The notes under the pieces: generated by a model
The model's database searches: none
Told to the model about the DNA's origin: nothing
What the model saw: only the letters and a program-made list of their open reading frames with translations
In this document: piece by piece, positions 1 to 8,093 of the stretch
How positions within the stretch are numbered: position 1 is the stretch's first letter
Layout: every line of letters starts with the position of its first letter
Assembly: GCF_001908375.1 (NCBI RefSeq)
Contig: NZ_CP017241.1
Coordinates: 3,861,501-3,925,500, forward strand
Direction of reading: 5' to 3'
DNA length: 64,000 bases
Source: Rhizobium etli 8C-3
GTDB lineage: Bacteria; Pseudomonadota; Alphaproteobacteria; Rhizobiales; Rhizobiaceae
Position numbers and translations under genes: made by a program

Positions 1-522
1 TTCACCGACAAGAGCCGCATTACATTTGCTGGCGATTTGACGCCGGCGCTCGACATGGAAGCGAGCTCCACTTCGGGATCAACGAGGCTCACCGTCGATG
101 TCACGGGACTTGCAACAGATCCCTCGATCACCTTCTCGTCCTCGCCGACCTTGCCGCAGGATGAAGTTCTGGCGCAGCTCATATTCGGCCAGTCCATGTC
201 GAAGCTCTCGCCGGTCCAGATCGCGCAGCTCGCCGATGCTGTGAGCCAGTTGGCGGGCGGACGTTCGACCTCGCTTTTCGAGGGGCTCCGCAACCAGCTT
301 GGTGTCGACGACCTCAACATCAGCACCGACGAGAAGGGGCAGACGAGTGTCAGCGTCGGCCGCTATCTGAACGAACGCACCTATTTCGAGTTGCAGCAAG
401 GCGGCGAAGCGGGCGCCAAGGCGATCATCAATCTCGATGTCGGGCGGGGCGTGAAATTACGTGGTGCGGCGGGTGGAAATGGTGCCGGCGAAGCCGGCAT
501 CGTCTACGAACATGAATACTAG
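1..522 (+). CDS. tamB: TamB C-terminal end (translocation/assembly module), 5' truncated
   Basis: The reading frame is open from base 1 and ends in TAG at 520-522, so only about the last 173 residues of a much larger protein are present. The segment has the end typical of the TamB/DUF490 family: a pattern like LPQDEVLAQLIFGQS, then LSPVQIAQLADAVSQLAGG, then a terminal beta-rich stretch with QTSVSVGRYLNERTYFELQQ. In known members TamB is an inner-membrane-anchored periplasmic protein that works with the Omp85 protein TamA in outer-membrane biogenesis. TamA would be expected just upstream, outside the window. The stop overlaps the stop of the convergent Lrp-type gene by 4 bases. Confidence 0.9.
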   Translation, partial: FTDKSRITFAGDLTPALDMEASSTSGSTRLTVDVTGLATDPSITFSSSPTLPQDEVLAQLIFGQSMSKLSPVQIAQLADAVSQLAGGRSTSLFEGLRNQLGVDDLNISTDEKGQTSVSVGRYLNERTYFELQQGGEAGAKAIINLDVGRGVKLRGAAGGNGAGEAGIVYEHEY

Positions 523-947
523 AATGCGGTCTTGCGGGTTTTCAGCAGGATATTTGTTTCAGTCGAATTGATGCCGTTGATGAGCCGAATACGGCGGAGC
601 GTCTCATCGAAGGAGACGAGATCGCGATCCTCAAGCTCCGCAACGAAATCCCATTTGCCGTTGGTGCTGTGCAGCGCGCGTACCTGCGGGAGACCGCGCA
701 GCTGATCGGCTACTCGGTCGGCGAGCTTGCCGAGTACCTCGATCATGACGATCGCACGAACGCCGGCGGCGCGCGTTTCATGGCCGGTCCGGATGGTAAA
801 GGCGGCAATGGTACCGCTTGCAACAAGCCGGTCGATACGGCCGGCAACGGTCGCACGCGAGGCGCCGGTCATCGCGGCGAGAGAGGATACCGGTATTCTA
901 GCATTATGGCGAAGCGCGCTTAGAATTTCTTGATCAAGGTCGTCCAT
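519..947 (-). CDS. Lrp/AsnC family transcriptional regulator, likely of arginine catabolism
   Basis: This is a 142-residue protein with an N-terminal winged helix-turn-helix (MDDLDQEILSALRHNARIPV, then a recognition helix near residues 30-50 with ASRATVAGRIDRL) and a C-terminal RAM/AsnC ligand-binding domain (VMIEVLGKLADRVADQL). The size fits the family. The ATG at 947 is preferred because the HTH begins at once; a longer form would add eight unconserved residues. The gene is divergent from rocF-rocD. In Agrobacterium and relatives, Lrp-type regulators next to arginase genes respond to arginine or ornithine, so control of the neighbouring operon is a reasonable inference. A 7-bp inverted repeat at 954-982 lies directly ahead of the start. 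Confidence 0.88.
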   Translation of the reverse strand: MDDLDQEILSALRHNARIPVSSLAAMTGASRATVAGRIDRLVASGTIAAFTIRTGHETRAAGVRAIVMIEVLGKLADRVADQLRGLPQVRALHSTNGKWDFVAELEDRDLVSFDETLRRIRLINGINSTETNILLKTRKTAF

Positions 948-953
948 GGCATT

Positions 954-982
954 CACTTTGTCGAAACACACTTAGCAAAGTG
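954..982. promoter_or_regulatory. Inverted repeat, candidate operator for the Lrp-type regulator
   Basis: The arms CACTTTG (954-960) and CAAAGTG (976-982) are perfect reverse complements separated by 15 bases. They lie 7-35 bases upstream of the regulator start and about 100 bases upstream of rocF. Lrp-family proteins usually bind spaced partial dyads in such divergent regions and repress themselves. The function is inferred from position only. Confidence 0.4.
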
Positions 983-1079
983 CAAAATCGGAGTTCATTT
1001 CTGACATTTTTCCATCTTTTTGCCGTCACGTCGATGTCCGAATATGCATTCATCCAAATTCGAATCCGGAGCGCCCAGA

Positions 1080-2015
1080 ATGGAAGTTCAATCTCGATCA
1101 ATCACACTCATTGGCGTTCCGGTAGAGGAGGGCTCGGGCCGGCGCGGAGCGGCGATGGGACCGGCAGCGCTACGCATTGCCGGTGTGGACCAAACCCTGA
1201 TCGACCTTGGCCATGACGTGCGTGATGAAGGCGATATCCAGGTCGTTCCGGCGCGCGACCTTCCCAACCATCCGAAGGCTCACAATCTGCGTCTCATTGG
1301 CGCCTATACGCGTGCACTCGAAGCCAGCACCTACGACGCCGCTGCGGCCGGACGGTTTCCGCTGATTCTCGGCGGCGATCACAGCCTGTCGATGGGCAGT
1401 GTCTCCGGCATGGCGCGTTACGCAGCTGAAAAAGGCCGCCCGCTCTTCGTGCTCTGGCTGGACGCCCATTCAGATTTCAATTCGCCGGCCACGTCGCCTT
1501 CGGGCAACATGCATGGCATGCCGGTCGCCTTCTTCAGCGGTCAGGCCGAGGTCGCGGAAATCCTGCCCAAGGACCGGCCCCTCGTTGATCCGCGCAATGT
1601 GTTTCAGGTTGGCATTCGCTCCGTCGATCCATCCGAGCGCGTGGAAATCCAAAAGCACGGCGTCAACGTCTTCGACATGCGCTCGATCGACGAGCAGGGC
1701 ATCGCAGCCACCATGCGCCATATCGTCAGCACGATCGAAAGGGCCAACGGTCTTCTGCATGTAAGTCTGGATGTCGATTTCCTCGACCCGGATATCGCGC
1801 CTGGGGTTGGCACCACCGTCCCTGGCGGCGCGACATTTCGCGAAGCGCACCTCGTCATGGAAATGCTTTCCGACAGCGGGCTCGTATCGTCGCTTGATCT
1901 CGTCGAGCTCAATCCGTTTCTGGACGATCGCGGCAAGAGTGCCCGCGTTCTCGTGGAACTGACGGCAAGCCTCTTCGGCCGCCGCATCTTCGATCGTCCG
2001 ACACGCGCCGCATAA
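1080..2015 (+). CDS. rocF: Arginase
   Basis: The product hydrolyses L-arginine to ornithine and urea in the cytoplasm, the first step of the arginase route. The 311 residues cover the whole ureohydrolase fold. The binuclear manganese ligands are all present: GGDHS (His101), DAHSDFN (Asp128, His130, Asp132) and SLDVDFLDP (Asp231, Asp233). The ATG at 1080 is chosen because similarity begins with the [11 protein letters not shown] strand; an upstream extension to 1020 looks non-coding. The gene is followed after 11 bases by rocD, which uses the ornithine formed. Divergence from an Lrp-type regulator suggests induction by arginine or ornithine. The symbol arcA is used for the same enzyme in Agrobacterium. 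Confidence 0.96.
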   Translation: MEVQSRSITLIGVPVEEGSGRRGAAMGPAALRIAGVDQTLIDLGHDVRDEGDIQVVPARDLPNHPKAHNLRLIGAYTRALEASTYDAAAAGRFPLILGGDHSLSMGSVSGMARYAAEKGRPLFVLWLDAHSDFNSPATSPSGNMHGMPVAFFSGQAEVAEILPKDRPLVDPRNVFQVGIRSVDPSERVEIQKHGVNVFDMRSIDEQGIAATMRHIVSTIERANGLLHVSLDVDFLDPDIAPGVGTTVPGGATFREAHLVMEMLSDSGLVSSLDLVELNPFLDDRGKSARVLVELTASLFGRRIFDRPTRAA

Positions 2016-2026
2016 GGGGAAGCACC

Positions 2027-3226
2027 ATGAGCACATCCGCAGATCTGATCGCCACCGAACACCAGCTTGGTGCGCATAACTACAAGCCGCTCGACGTCGT
2101 CCTGACCCGCGGCGAAGGGGTGTACGTCTGGGATACGGACGGCAAGCGGTATCTCGATTGCCTTTCCGCCTATTCGGCGGTCAACCAGGGGCACTGCCAC
2201 CCGAAGATTCTGGCGGCGATGGTCGAACAGGCCGGCAAGCTCACTCTCACCTCGCGCGCATTCCGCAACGACCAGCTCGCCCATCTCTATGAGGAGCTGG
2301 CCGCGCTCACCGGCTCTCACAAGATCCTGCCGATGAACTCCGGCGCCGAAGCCGTCGAGACAGCCATCAAGGCGGTTCGCAAATGGGGCTATGAAGTGAA
2401 GGGCGTTCCCGAAGGCAAGGCGGAGATTATCGTCTGCGCCGATAACTTCCATGGCCGGACGCTGACCATCATCAGCTTTTCCACCGATCCGGACGCACGT
2501 GCCGGCTTCGGCCCCTATACGCCAGGCTTTCGTACGGTTCCCTTCGGCGATGCTGAAGCCTTCGCGGCAGCCATCAACGAGAACACCGTTGCCGCCCTCA
2601 TCGAGCCGATCCAGGGCGAAGCCGGTGTCATCATCCCGCCCGAGGGATACTTCAAGCGTGTCCGTGAGCTGTGCACGGTCAATAATGTCACGCTGATCCT
2701 CGACGAGATCCAGACAGGCCTGGGCCGGACGGGCAAACTTCTGGCGGAAGAGCATGAGGGCATTGAAGCCGACGTGACGCTGATCGGCAAGGCGCTTTCC
2801 GGTGGTTTCTATCCGGTGTCGGCCGTCCTCTCCAACTCGGAAGTTCTCGGCGTCCTCAAACCCGGCCAGCACGGCTCGACGTTTGGAGGCAACCCCCTTG
2901 CTTGCGCCGTCGCCCGCGCGGCATTGAAGGTGCTCACCGAAGAAGGCATGATCGAAAATGCCGAGAAGATGGGTGCATACTTCCTCGACGGGCTGAGGTC
3001 GATTCGCTCCAACATCGTCAAGGACGTGCGCGGCCGTGGCCTGATGATGGCGATCGAGCTGGAGCCGGAAGCAGGTGGTGCGCGGCAGTATTGCCATAAC
3101 CTCAAGGAACGGGGCCTTCTGGCAAAGGATACGCACGAAAATACGATCCGCCTGGCGCCGCCGCTCCTGATCACCAAGGAGCAGGTGGAATGGGCTGTCT
3201 CTGAGATCGAAAAGACGATCGCATAA
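2027..3226 (+). CDS. rocD: Ornithine aminotransferase
   Basis: This is a class III PLP aminotransferase of 399 residues. It moves the delta-amino group of ornithine to 2-oxoglutarate, giving glutamate-5-semialdehyde and glutamate. Visible hallmarks are the phosphate-binding [17 protein letters not shown] segment (about 104-120), FHGRT near 141, the pyridine-nitrogen Asp226 in [13 protein letters not shown] and the Schiff-base Lys255 in GKALSGG. The aromatic YSAVNQGH segment near 49-56 is usual in ornithine rather than acetylornithine transaminases. A strong AGGGGAAG ribosome site precedes the ATG. With rocF directly upstream it completes arginine to glutamate semialdehyde; some relatives use ornithine cyclodeaminase here instead. 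Confidence 0.94.
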   Translation: MSTSADLIATEHQLGAHNYKPLDVVLTRGEGVYVWDTDGKRYLDCLSAYSAVNQGHCHPKILAAMVEQAGKLTLTSRAFRNDQLAHLYEELAALTGSHKILPMNSGAEAVETAIKAVRKWGYEVKGVPEGKAEIIVCADNFHGRTLTIISFSTDPDARAGFGPYTPGFRTVPFGDAEAFAAAINENTVAALIEPIQGEAGVIIPPEGYFKRVRELCTVNNVTLILDEIQTGLGRTGKLLAEEHEGIEADVTLIGKALSGGFYPVSAVLSNSEVLGVLKPGQHGSTFGGNPLACAVARAALKVLTEEGMIENAEKMGAYFLDGLRSIRSNIVKDVRGRGLMMAIELEPEAGGARQYCHNLKERGLLAKDTHENTIRLAPPLLITKEQVEWAVSEIEKTIA

Positions 3227-3453
3227 GGCAAGCCCATTTTCGCTTTTATTGTTGATGCAACACCGCAGGTGAACCCAAAAAACCTTGTGGTCCGCTGTGG
3301 CGATTTAGATTTGTGCAACACTCTTCGGATAAGGTCCAAGTCAACCGTAACGAAGCCTCGAAGATCATTGAGAGGACGTCGCTTGGTGTGAAGGCACGGG
3401 GTTCGCGCCAATGGTGGCGCAGCCGCTTCTGCCGGGCTTGGAAAGACTTTCTA
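3227..3453. other. Intergenic region between rocD and cheW
   Basis: These 227 bases hold no supported gene. Two similar short stretches, TTGATGCAACAC and TTTGTGCAACAC, lie about 60 bases apart, which could be chance. A reading frame continues upstream from cheW to 3313, but its residues look non-coding. The cheW promoter probably lies here. Confidence 0.35.
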
Positions 3454-3930
3454 ATGACGACGATCAACTCGAATAACTTCAGCGGCGATACTCTCGAGAT
3501 CATCGCATTCCGCCTGCACGATCAGGAGTTCTGCGTAAAGACGACCACCATCCGCGAAATCCGCGGCTGGGCGCCCTCGACGCCGATCCCACATGCGCCC
3601 GCCGACGTCATCGGCGTCATGAACCTTCGCGGATCCGTTATCCCTATCATCGATCTCGCCTATAAGCTCGGCATGAAGAGCACCGTCGCCAATGAGCGCA
3701 GCGCCATCGTTGTCGCCGAAGTGCACAGCATGGTTATCGGCATGCTTGTCGACCGCGTCTCCGACATTCTGACGATTGCCTCCAGCCAGGTTCAGCCCGT
3801 ACCGGAAGTGACGGCATCCTTCGATCGCGCGTACTGCGAGGGGGTCATCGCCTCGGAGAACGGCATGATCTGCTTCCTGAACCTTGCCAAGATGTTCAAG
3901 GAAAACGAAACGGACGAGCTGGCAGCGTAA
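3454..3930 (+). CDS. cheW: CheW-type chemotaxis adaptor
   Basis: The 158-residue protein is a single CheW domain. It begins with the EIIAFRLHDQEFCVKTTTIREI strand pair, then the conserved VIGVMNLRGSVIPIIDLAYKLG core (about residues 52-73), VGMLVDRVSDIL-like residues in the middle and a C-terminal ICFLNLAKMF strand. CheW couples methyl-accepting receptors to the CheA kinase at the cytoplasmic face of the inner membrane. The ATG at 3454 matches the expected domain start. No other che, mcp or fla gene is in the window, so this is an orphan copy outside a main che operon. It may serve a specific receptor set; that is inference. Confidence 0.92.
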   Translation: MTTINSNNFSGDTLEIIAFRLHDQEFCVKTTTIREIRGWAPSTPIPHAPADVIGVMNLRGSVIPIIDLAYKLGMKSTVANERSAIVVAEVHSMVIGMLVDRVSDILTIASSQVQPVPEVTASFDRAYCEGVIASENGMICFLNLAKMFKENETDELAA

Positions 3931-4144
3931 GCGACCGACGCATGATTTCCGGAGAAGCTGCCGCAAGGCGGCACAAGGAAAGGCACGCGCCAAAGCACGT
4001 GCCTCAGGCTTCGCGAATGATCAAGATCAACCGAACAGCGCAAAGGTTGCCTTGAGCGTCACCCACACGCTCCAAAGCAACGGGATGTCGACGAGGCCAG
4101 GCAGCAGGCGAATATCTGTGCCCCCTCCAGGGTGAAATCGAACC
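3931..4144. other. Intergenic region between cheW and fdsD (convergent)
   Basis: The two genes converge here. Two stem-loops follow cheW: TGCCGC-aag-GCGGCA at 3959-3973 and AGGCACG-N10-CGTGCCT at 3981-4004. Neither has a clear T-run. They could end cheW transcription or serve as bidirectional stops. A hydrophobic 28-codon frame on the minus strand (4027-4113) is listed separately. Confidence 0.35.
4027..4113 (-). CDS. Possible 28-aa hydrophobic peptide downstream of fdsD (uncertain)
   Basis: Directly after fdsD on the same strand, a GGAGGGG sequence is followed about ten bases later by ATT and a 28-residue frame ending in TGA. The peptide is strongly hydrophobic (LLPGLVDIPLLWSVWVTLKA) and could form one membrane helix. 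No ATG, GTG or TTG stands at the right place, so translation would need the rare ATT start, or the frame may be the decayed end of a former gene. I do not recognise it. Confidence 0.2.
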   Translation of the reverse strand: MRLLPGLVDIPLLWSVWVTLKATFALFG

Positions 4145-4390
4145 TTATTTCCGGATTGGTTCGGCCGGCTCGGGCCTGCGGATCAGAGGTGCAGCTTGAA
4201 TGACGAGCGCGTCCAAGCAATTGTCGTCCTTCTCGAGAATTTCAAACAATTGCCGCCGCATGCGCGGCTCCCAGAACTTGTTGATATGCGTCGCAACACC
4301 TTGAGCTGCCTCGCTTTCAGGCTGGCTCTTGAAAAAGGTCGCTATTTGGTTGGCCATATAGACGAGCTTTGAATGTGGATCATGCGACAT
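4145..4390 (-). CDS. fdsD: Formate dehydrogenase delta subunit
   Basis: This 81-residue protein carries the family pattern KLVYMANQIATFFKSQP followed by a THINKFWEPRMRRQLF helix. FdsD is the small subunit found at the end of fds operons of soluble NAD-dependent molybdenum formate dehydrogenases; its exact role in assembly or stability is not settled. The ATG at 4390 overlaps the end of fdhD by 11 bases, which suggests translational coupling. A longer frame to 4462 would lie inside fdhD and is not needed. The gene order G-B-A-C-D matches that of Cupriavidus and other fds operons. Confidence 0.92.
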   Translation of the reverse strand: MSHDPHSKLVYMANQIATFFKSQPESEAAQGVATHINKFWEPRMRRQLFEILEKDDNCLDALVIQAAPLIRRPEPAEPIRK

Positions 4391-5207
4391 CGGCAATGCT
4401 TTCAGGCAAAATACGGTGCGGGTGGGTGAAAATTTCGAAGTCGTCGCCGCGCACAAGCGCAACGAGCGTCATGCCGGCCTGCTCGGCAGTTCGAATGGCA
4501 AGAGCCGTCGGCGCAGATATCGCGATGAGGACAGAGCTTCCCAGGATGGCGGCTTTCTGCACCATCTCGACCGACAGCCGACTCGTGACGGCGACAGCCC
4601 CCTTTGAGCCGGCAGTTCCGGTGCCAATGACAGCCCCACAGAGCTTGTCGAGTGCATTGTGCCTGCCGACATCCTCGCGAACGGCGAGCAAGCCTTGACC
4701 GGGAATGTAAAAGCCCGCTCCGTGGACTGCGCGTGTTTCCCTGTGAAGCGGCTGTGCGTCATTGAGGAGCGAGACGGCACGGACGATGTCGCCATGCGAA
4801 AGCCTGAGATCCGCAGAGGAAACATCGGGCACCGGACGGACGGCCTGATCGATCGATTCGATGCCACAAAGTCCGCAGCCAACCGGTCCAGCCATGCTGC
4901 GTCGGCGTGCACGCAAAGCGTCCGCGACATCGTCTGTCAGCGTTACCTGGACATCGATACCCTGCTGTTCATCGACGATTTCGATCGCGCAGATCTGACC
5001 CGCGTCCTGGATTATGCCTTCCGTCAGGCTGAATCCGACCGCAAAGTCTTCTATGTCCTGGGGCGTCGCCATCATTACCGCATGCGACGTGCCGCCGTAG
5101 GAAAAGGCAACCGGTATCTCCTCCGGCACGACGCGTTCACCCGGCACTACGACCCCGCCCTTTCGGGCGATCCGTTTGACGGAAATGCGCGCCGGACGCC
5201 TTTCCAT
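4380..5207 (-). CDS. fdhD: Formate dehydrogenase accessory sulfurtransferase FdhD (FdsC)
   Basis: The 275-residue protein contains the FdhD signature CGLCG at residues 111-115, whose two cysteines carry persulfide. FdhD takes sulfur from a cysteine desulfurase and sulfurates the molybdenum bis-MGD cofactor before it enters the formate dehydrogenase catalytic subunit. Other family features are the GFSLTEGII segment near 58-66, ETRAVHGAGFY and EDVGRHNALDKLCG. Its ATG shares one base with the stop of fdsA (TAATG), so it is expressed in step with the enzyme it matures. In fds operons this gene is also called fdsC. Confidence 0.95.
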   Translation of the reverse strand: MERRPARISVKRIARKGGVVVPGERVVPEEIPVAFSYGGTSHAVMMATPQDIEDFAVGFSLTEGIIQDAGQICAIEIVDEQQGIDVQVTLTDDVADALRARRRSMAGPVGCGLCGIESIDQAVRPVPDVSSADLRLSHGDIVRAVSLLNDAQPLHRETRAVHGAGFYIPGQGLLAVREDVGRHNALDKLCGAVIGTGTAGSKGAVAVTSRLSVEMVQKAAILGSSVLIAISAPTALAIRTAEQAGMTLVALVRGDDFEIFTHPHRILPESIADVA

Positions 5208-8086
5208 TATTCGGCCGCCTCCAGCTTGCCGGCAATGCGGCGGCTTAGACGTGCCTGCTCGTCATATTCGGTCTGCCATTGTGAAGGGCCGTTGGAAGGT
5301 GAGACCTGTACCGCCGTCACCTTGTATTCCGGGCAGTTCGTCGCCCAGTCGGAAAAGTCGGTGGTGATGACGTTTGCCTGCGTGTTCGGATGGTGGAAGG
5401 TCGTGTAGACGACACCGGGTGCAACGCGATCGGTAATCAGCGCCCGCAGTGACGTATCGCCGGAGCGGCTGGCGAGCTTCACCCAATCACCGTCGCGAAT
5501 ACCGCGCATTTCAGCATCGTGCGGATGGATTTCCAGGCGGTCCTCGGCATGCCACACGACGTTGTCGGTGCGCCGCGTCTGGGCCCCGACATTATACTGG
5601 CTGAGGACACGGCCAGTCGTCAGCAGAAGCGGGAAGCGCGGTCCGGTCCGCTCATCCGTCGCCACATATTCCGTCCGGATGAACTTGCCCTTGCCGCGAA
5701 CAAAGCCGTTCACGTGCATGATCGGCGAACCTTGCGGGGACTTTTCGTTGCAGGGCCACTGCACCGATCCCGTCTTTTCCAGGTAGTCGTATGAAACCAG
5801 TGCGAAGCTCGGTGTCGTTGCCGCGATCTCATCCATGATCTCGGAGGGATGCTGGTAGTTCCAGCTGAGCCCCATGGCTTGCGCCAGCTTCTGCGTCACC
5901 TCCCAGTCGCCATAACCGTTGCGGGGCGTCATGACCTTGCGCACGCGGTTGATGCGACGCTCGGCATTGGTAAAAGTGCCGTCCTTTTCCAGGAAGGTCG
6001 AGCCCGGCAGGAAGACGTGCGCGTAGTTTGCCGTCTCGTTGAGGAAGAGATCCTGGACCACGACGCATTCCATTGCAGCAAGGCCGGCCGCGACGTGCTT
6101 CGTATCCGGATCGGATTGAAGAATGTCTTCGCCTTGGACATACAAGCCCTTGAACGTGCCATCCACGGCGGCGTCCAGCATGTTCGGGATGCGAAGTCCG
6201 GGTTCGTTATTGAGCTTGACGCCCCACAGCTTCTCGAAGATATCGCGCGTCGCATCGTCCGAGATATGGCGGTAACCCGGCAGCTCGTGCGGGAAGGAGC
6301 CCATGTCGCAGGAGCCTTGCACATTGTTCTGGCCGCGAAGCGGGTTAACGCCGACGCCCGCACGGCCGATATTGCCGGTCGCCATCGCCAGGTTTGCGAT
6401 CGCCATAACCGTCGTGGAACCCTGGCTGTGCTCGGTGACACCGAGGCCGTAGTAGATCGACCCGTTTCCGCCGCGCGCATAAAGGCGCGCTGCGCCACGA
6501 ACCGATTCCGCCGGAACGCCGGTGAACTTCTCGGTCTCCTCCGGGCTGTGACAAGGCTCCGAGACGAAAGCCGCCCAATCCTCGAATTCAGACCAATCGC
6601 AGCGCTCGCGAATGAAGGCCTCGTCGAAAAGCCCTTCGGTGACGATCACATGCGCAAGCGACGTCATGACGGCGACATTGGTGCCGGGCTTCAGCGGCAG
6701 GTGATAGGCAGCCTCGACATGCGGTGTTTTGACAAGGTCGATGCGCCGCGGGTCGATGACGATCAGCTTGGCGCCCTGACGCAGCCGTTTCTTCAGCCGC
6801 GAGGCAAAGACCGGATGGCCGTCCGTCGGATTGGCGCCGATGACGATGACGACGTCGGAATCCTCGACACTGTCGAAGTTCTGTGTACCGGCAGAGGTGC
6901 CGAAGGCCTGGCCGAGGCCATAGCCCGTCGGCGAATGGCAGACGCGAGCGCAGGTATCGACATTGTTGTTGCCGAAGCCCGCGCGCACGAGCTTCTGAAC
7001 GAGGTATGTCTCCTCGTTCGTGCAACGCGACGACGTTATGCCGCCGATCGAATCGCGGCCGTACTGATACTGGATGCGGCGGAATTCCGACGCCACGTGC
7101 GCGAAAGCCTCGTCCCAGGTCACTTCACGCCATGGATCGGTGACGTTTTCGCGGATCATCGGATTGAGGATCCGGTCCTTATGCGCCGAGTAGCCATAGG
7201 CGAAACGGCCCTTGACGCAGGAATGCCCGCGATTGGCCTGGCCGTCCTTCCACGGCACCATGCGCACCAGCTCCTCACCACGCATTTCCGCCTTGAACGA
7301 GCAGCCGACGCCGCAATAAGCACAGGTAGTTACGACGGAATGTTCCGGTTGCCCGATCTCGATGACAGACTTCTCACTCAGCGTTGCCGTCGGGCAGGCC
7401 TGTACGCAGGCACCGCATGAAACGCATTCGGAATCGATGAAGTGCTCGTGCATGCCCGGCGAAACACGTGATCCGAAACCGCGCCCCTCGATCGTCAGCG
7501 CAAAGGTTCCCTGCACTTCCTCGCAGGCACGCACGCAGCGCGAGCACACGATGCACTTTGACGGATCATAGGTGAAATACGGGTTCGATTCGTCCTTCGG
7601 CATCCATTTGAGATTGTTGTCGCCGTTATTGCGTGCCTTGACGTGATTGTCGCCCTCATAACCGTAGCGAACGTCGCGCAAGCCGACGGCGCCTGCCATA
7701 TCCTGCAACTCGCAATCGCCGTTGGCAGCACAGGTCAGACAGTCGAGCGGATGATCGGAAATGTAGAGTTCCATCACCCCGCGGCGAATATCCTTGAGGC
7801 GGCCGGTCTGCGTATGGACCACCATGCCCGCTGCAACCGGCGTCGTGCAGGATGCAGGCGTCCCATTGCGGCCTTCGATCTCCACGAGACACAGGCGGCA
7901 GGAACCAAAGGCGTCGACCATATCGGTCGAGCAAAGCTTCGGCACCTGAATTCCTGCCTCCATCGAGGCGCGCATGACGGACGTACCCTCCGGCACGGTG
8001 ATCTGACGGCCATCGACGGTCAGCGTCACGCTTGTTTCGGATTTCGAAGCCGGTGTGCCGTAGTCGATTTCGTGAACGAGAGACAT
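5207..8086 (-). CDS. fdsA: NAD-dependent formate dehydrogenase alpha subunit (Mo-bis-MGD, Fe-S)
   Basis: This 959-residue catalytic subunit oxidises formate to CO2 and passes electrons to FdsBG. The order of domains is visible: an N-terminal 2Fe-2S ferredoxin domain (SCRLCLVEIEG), a histidine/cysteine cluster segment (DHPLDCLTCAANGDC), two 4Fe-4S motifs (CIVCSRCVRAC and CVSCGACVQACP), then the molybdopterin domain starting with CAYCGVGC. The probable molybdenum ligand is the Cys in CARVCHSPTGYG, followed by the catalytic His. The C-terminal molydopterin-dinucleotide domain has TTGRVLSQYNVGAQTRRT. The protein is cytosolic, with no Tat signal. The start lies 7 bases after the fdsB stop. Confidence 0.97.
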   Translation of the reverse strand: MSLVHEIDYGTPASKSETSVTLTVDGRQITVPEGTSVMRASMEAGIQVPKLCSTDMVDAFGSCRLCLVEIEGRNGTPASCTTPVAAGMVVHTQTGRLKDIRRGVMELYISDHPLDCLTCAANGDCELQDMAGAVGLRDVRYGYEGDNHVKARNNGDNNLKWMPKDESNPYFTYDPSKCIVCSRCVRACEEVQGTFALTIEGRGFGSRVSPGMHEHFIDSECVSCGACVQACPTATLSEKSVIEIGQPEHSVVTTCAYCGVGCSFKAEMRGEELVRMVPWKDGQANRGHSCVKGRFAYGYSAHKDRILNPMIRENVTDPWREVTWDEAFAHVASEFRRIQYQYGRDSIGGITSSRCTNEETYLVQKLVRAGFGNNNVDTCARVCHSPTGYGLGQAFGTSAGTQNFDSVEDSDVVIVIGANPTDGHPVFASRLKKRLRQGAKLIVIDPRRIDLVKTPHVEAAYHLPLKPGTNVAVMTSLAHVIVTEGLFDEAFIRERCDWSEFEDWAAFVSEPCHSPEETEKFTGVPAESVRGAARLYARGGNGSIYYGLGVTEHSQGSTTVMAIANLAMATGNIGRAGVGVNPLRGQNNVQGSCDMGSFPHELPGYRHISDDATRDIFEKLWGVKLNNEPGLRIPNMLDAAVDGTFKGLYVQGEDILQSDPDTKHVAAGLAAMECVVVQDLFLNETANYAHVFLPGSTFLEKDGTFTNAERRINRVRKVMTPRNGYGDWEVTQKLAQAMGLSWNYQHPSEIMDEIAATTPSFALVSYDYLEKTGSVQWPCNEKSPQGSPIMHVNGFVRGKGKFIRTEYVATDERTGPRFPLLLTTGRVLSQYNVGAQTRRTDNVVWHAEDRLEIHPHDAEMRGIRDGDWVKLASRSGDTSLRALITDRVAPGVVYTTFHHPNTQANVITTDFSDWATNCPEYKVTAVQVSPSNGPSQWQTEYDEQARLSRRIAGKLEAAE

Positions 8087-8093
8087 GGGTTTC

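Noticed and set aside
4106..4144. tRNA-like GGTTCGATTTCACC segment on the minus strand after fdsD
   Set aside because: It resembles a T-arm sequence, but no acceptor, D or anticodon stem can be built around it.
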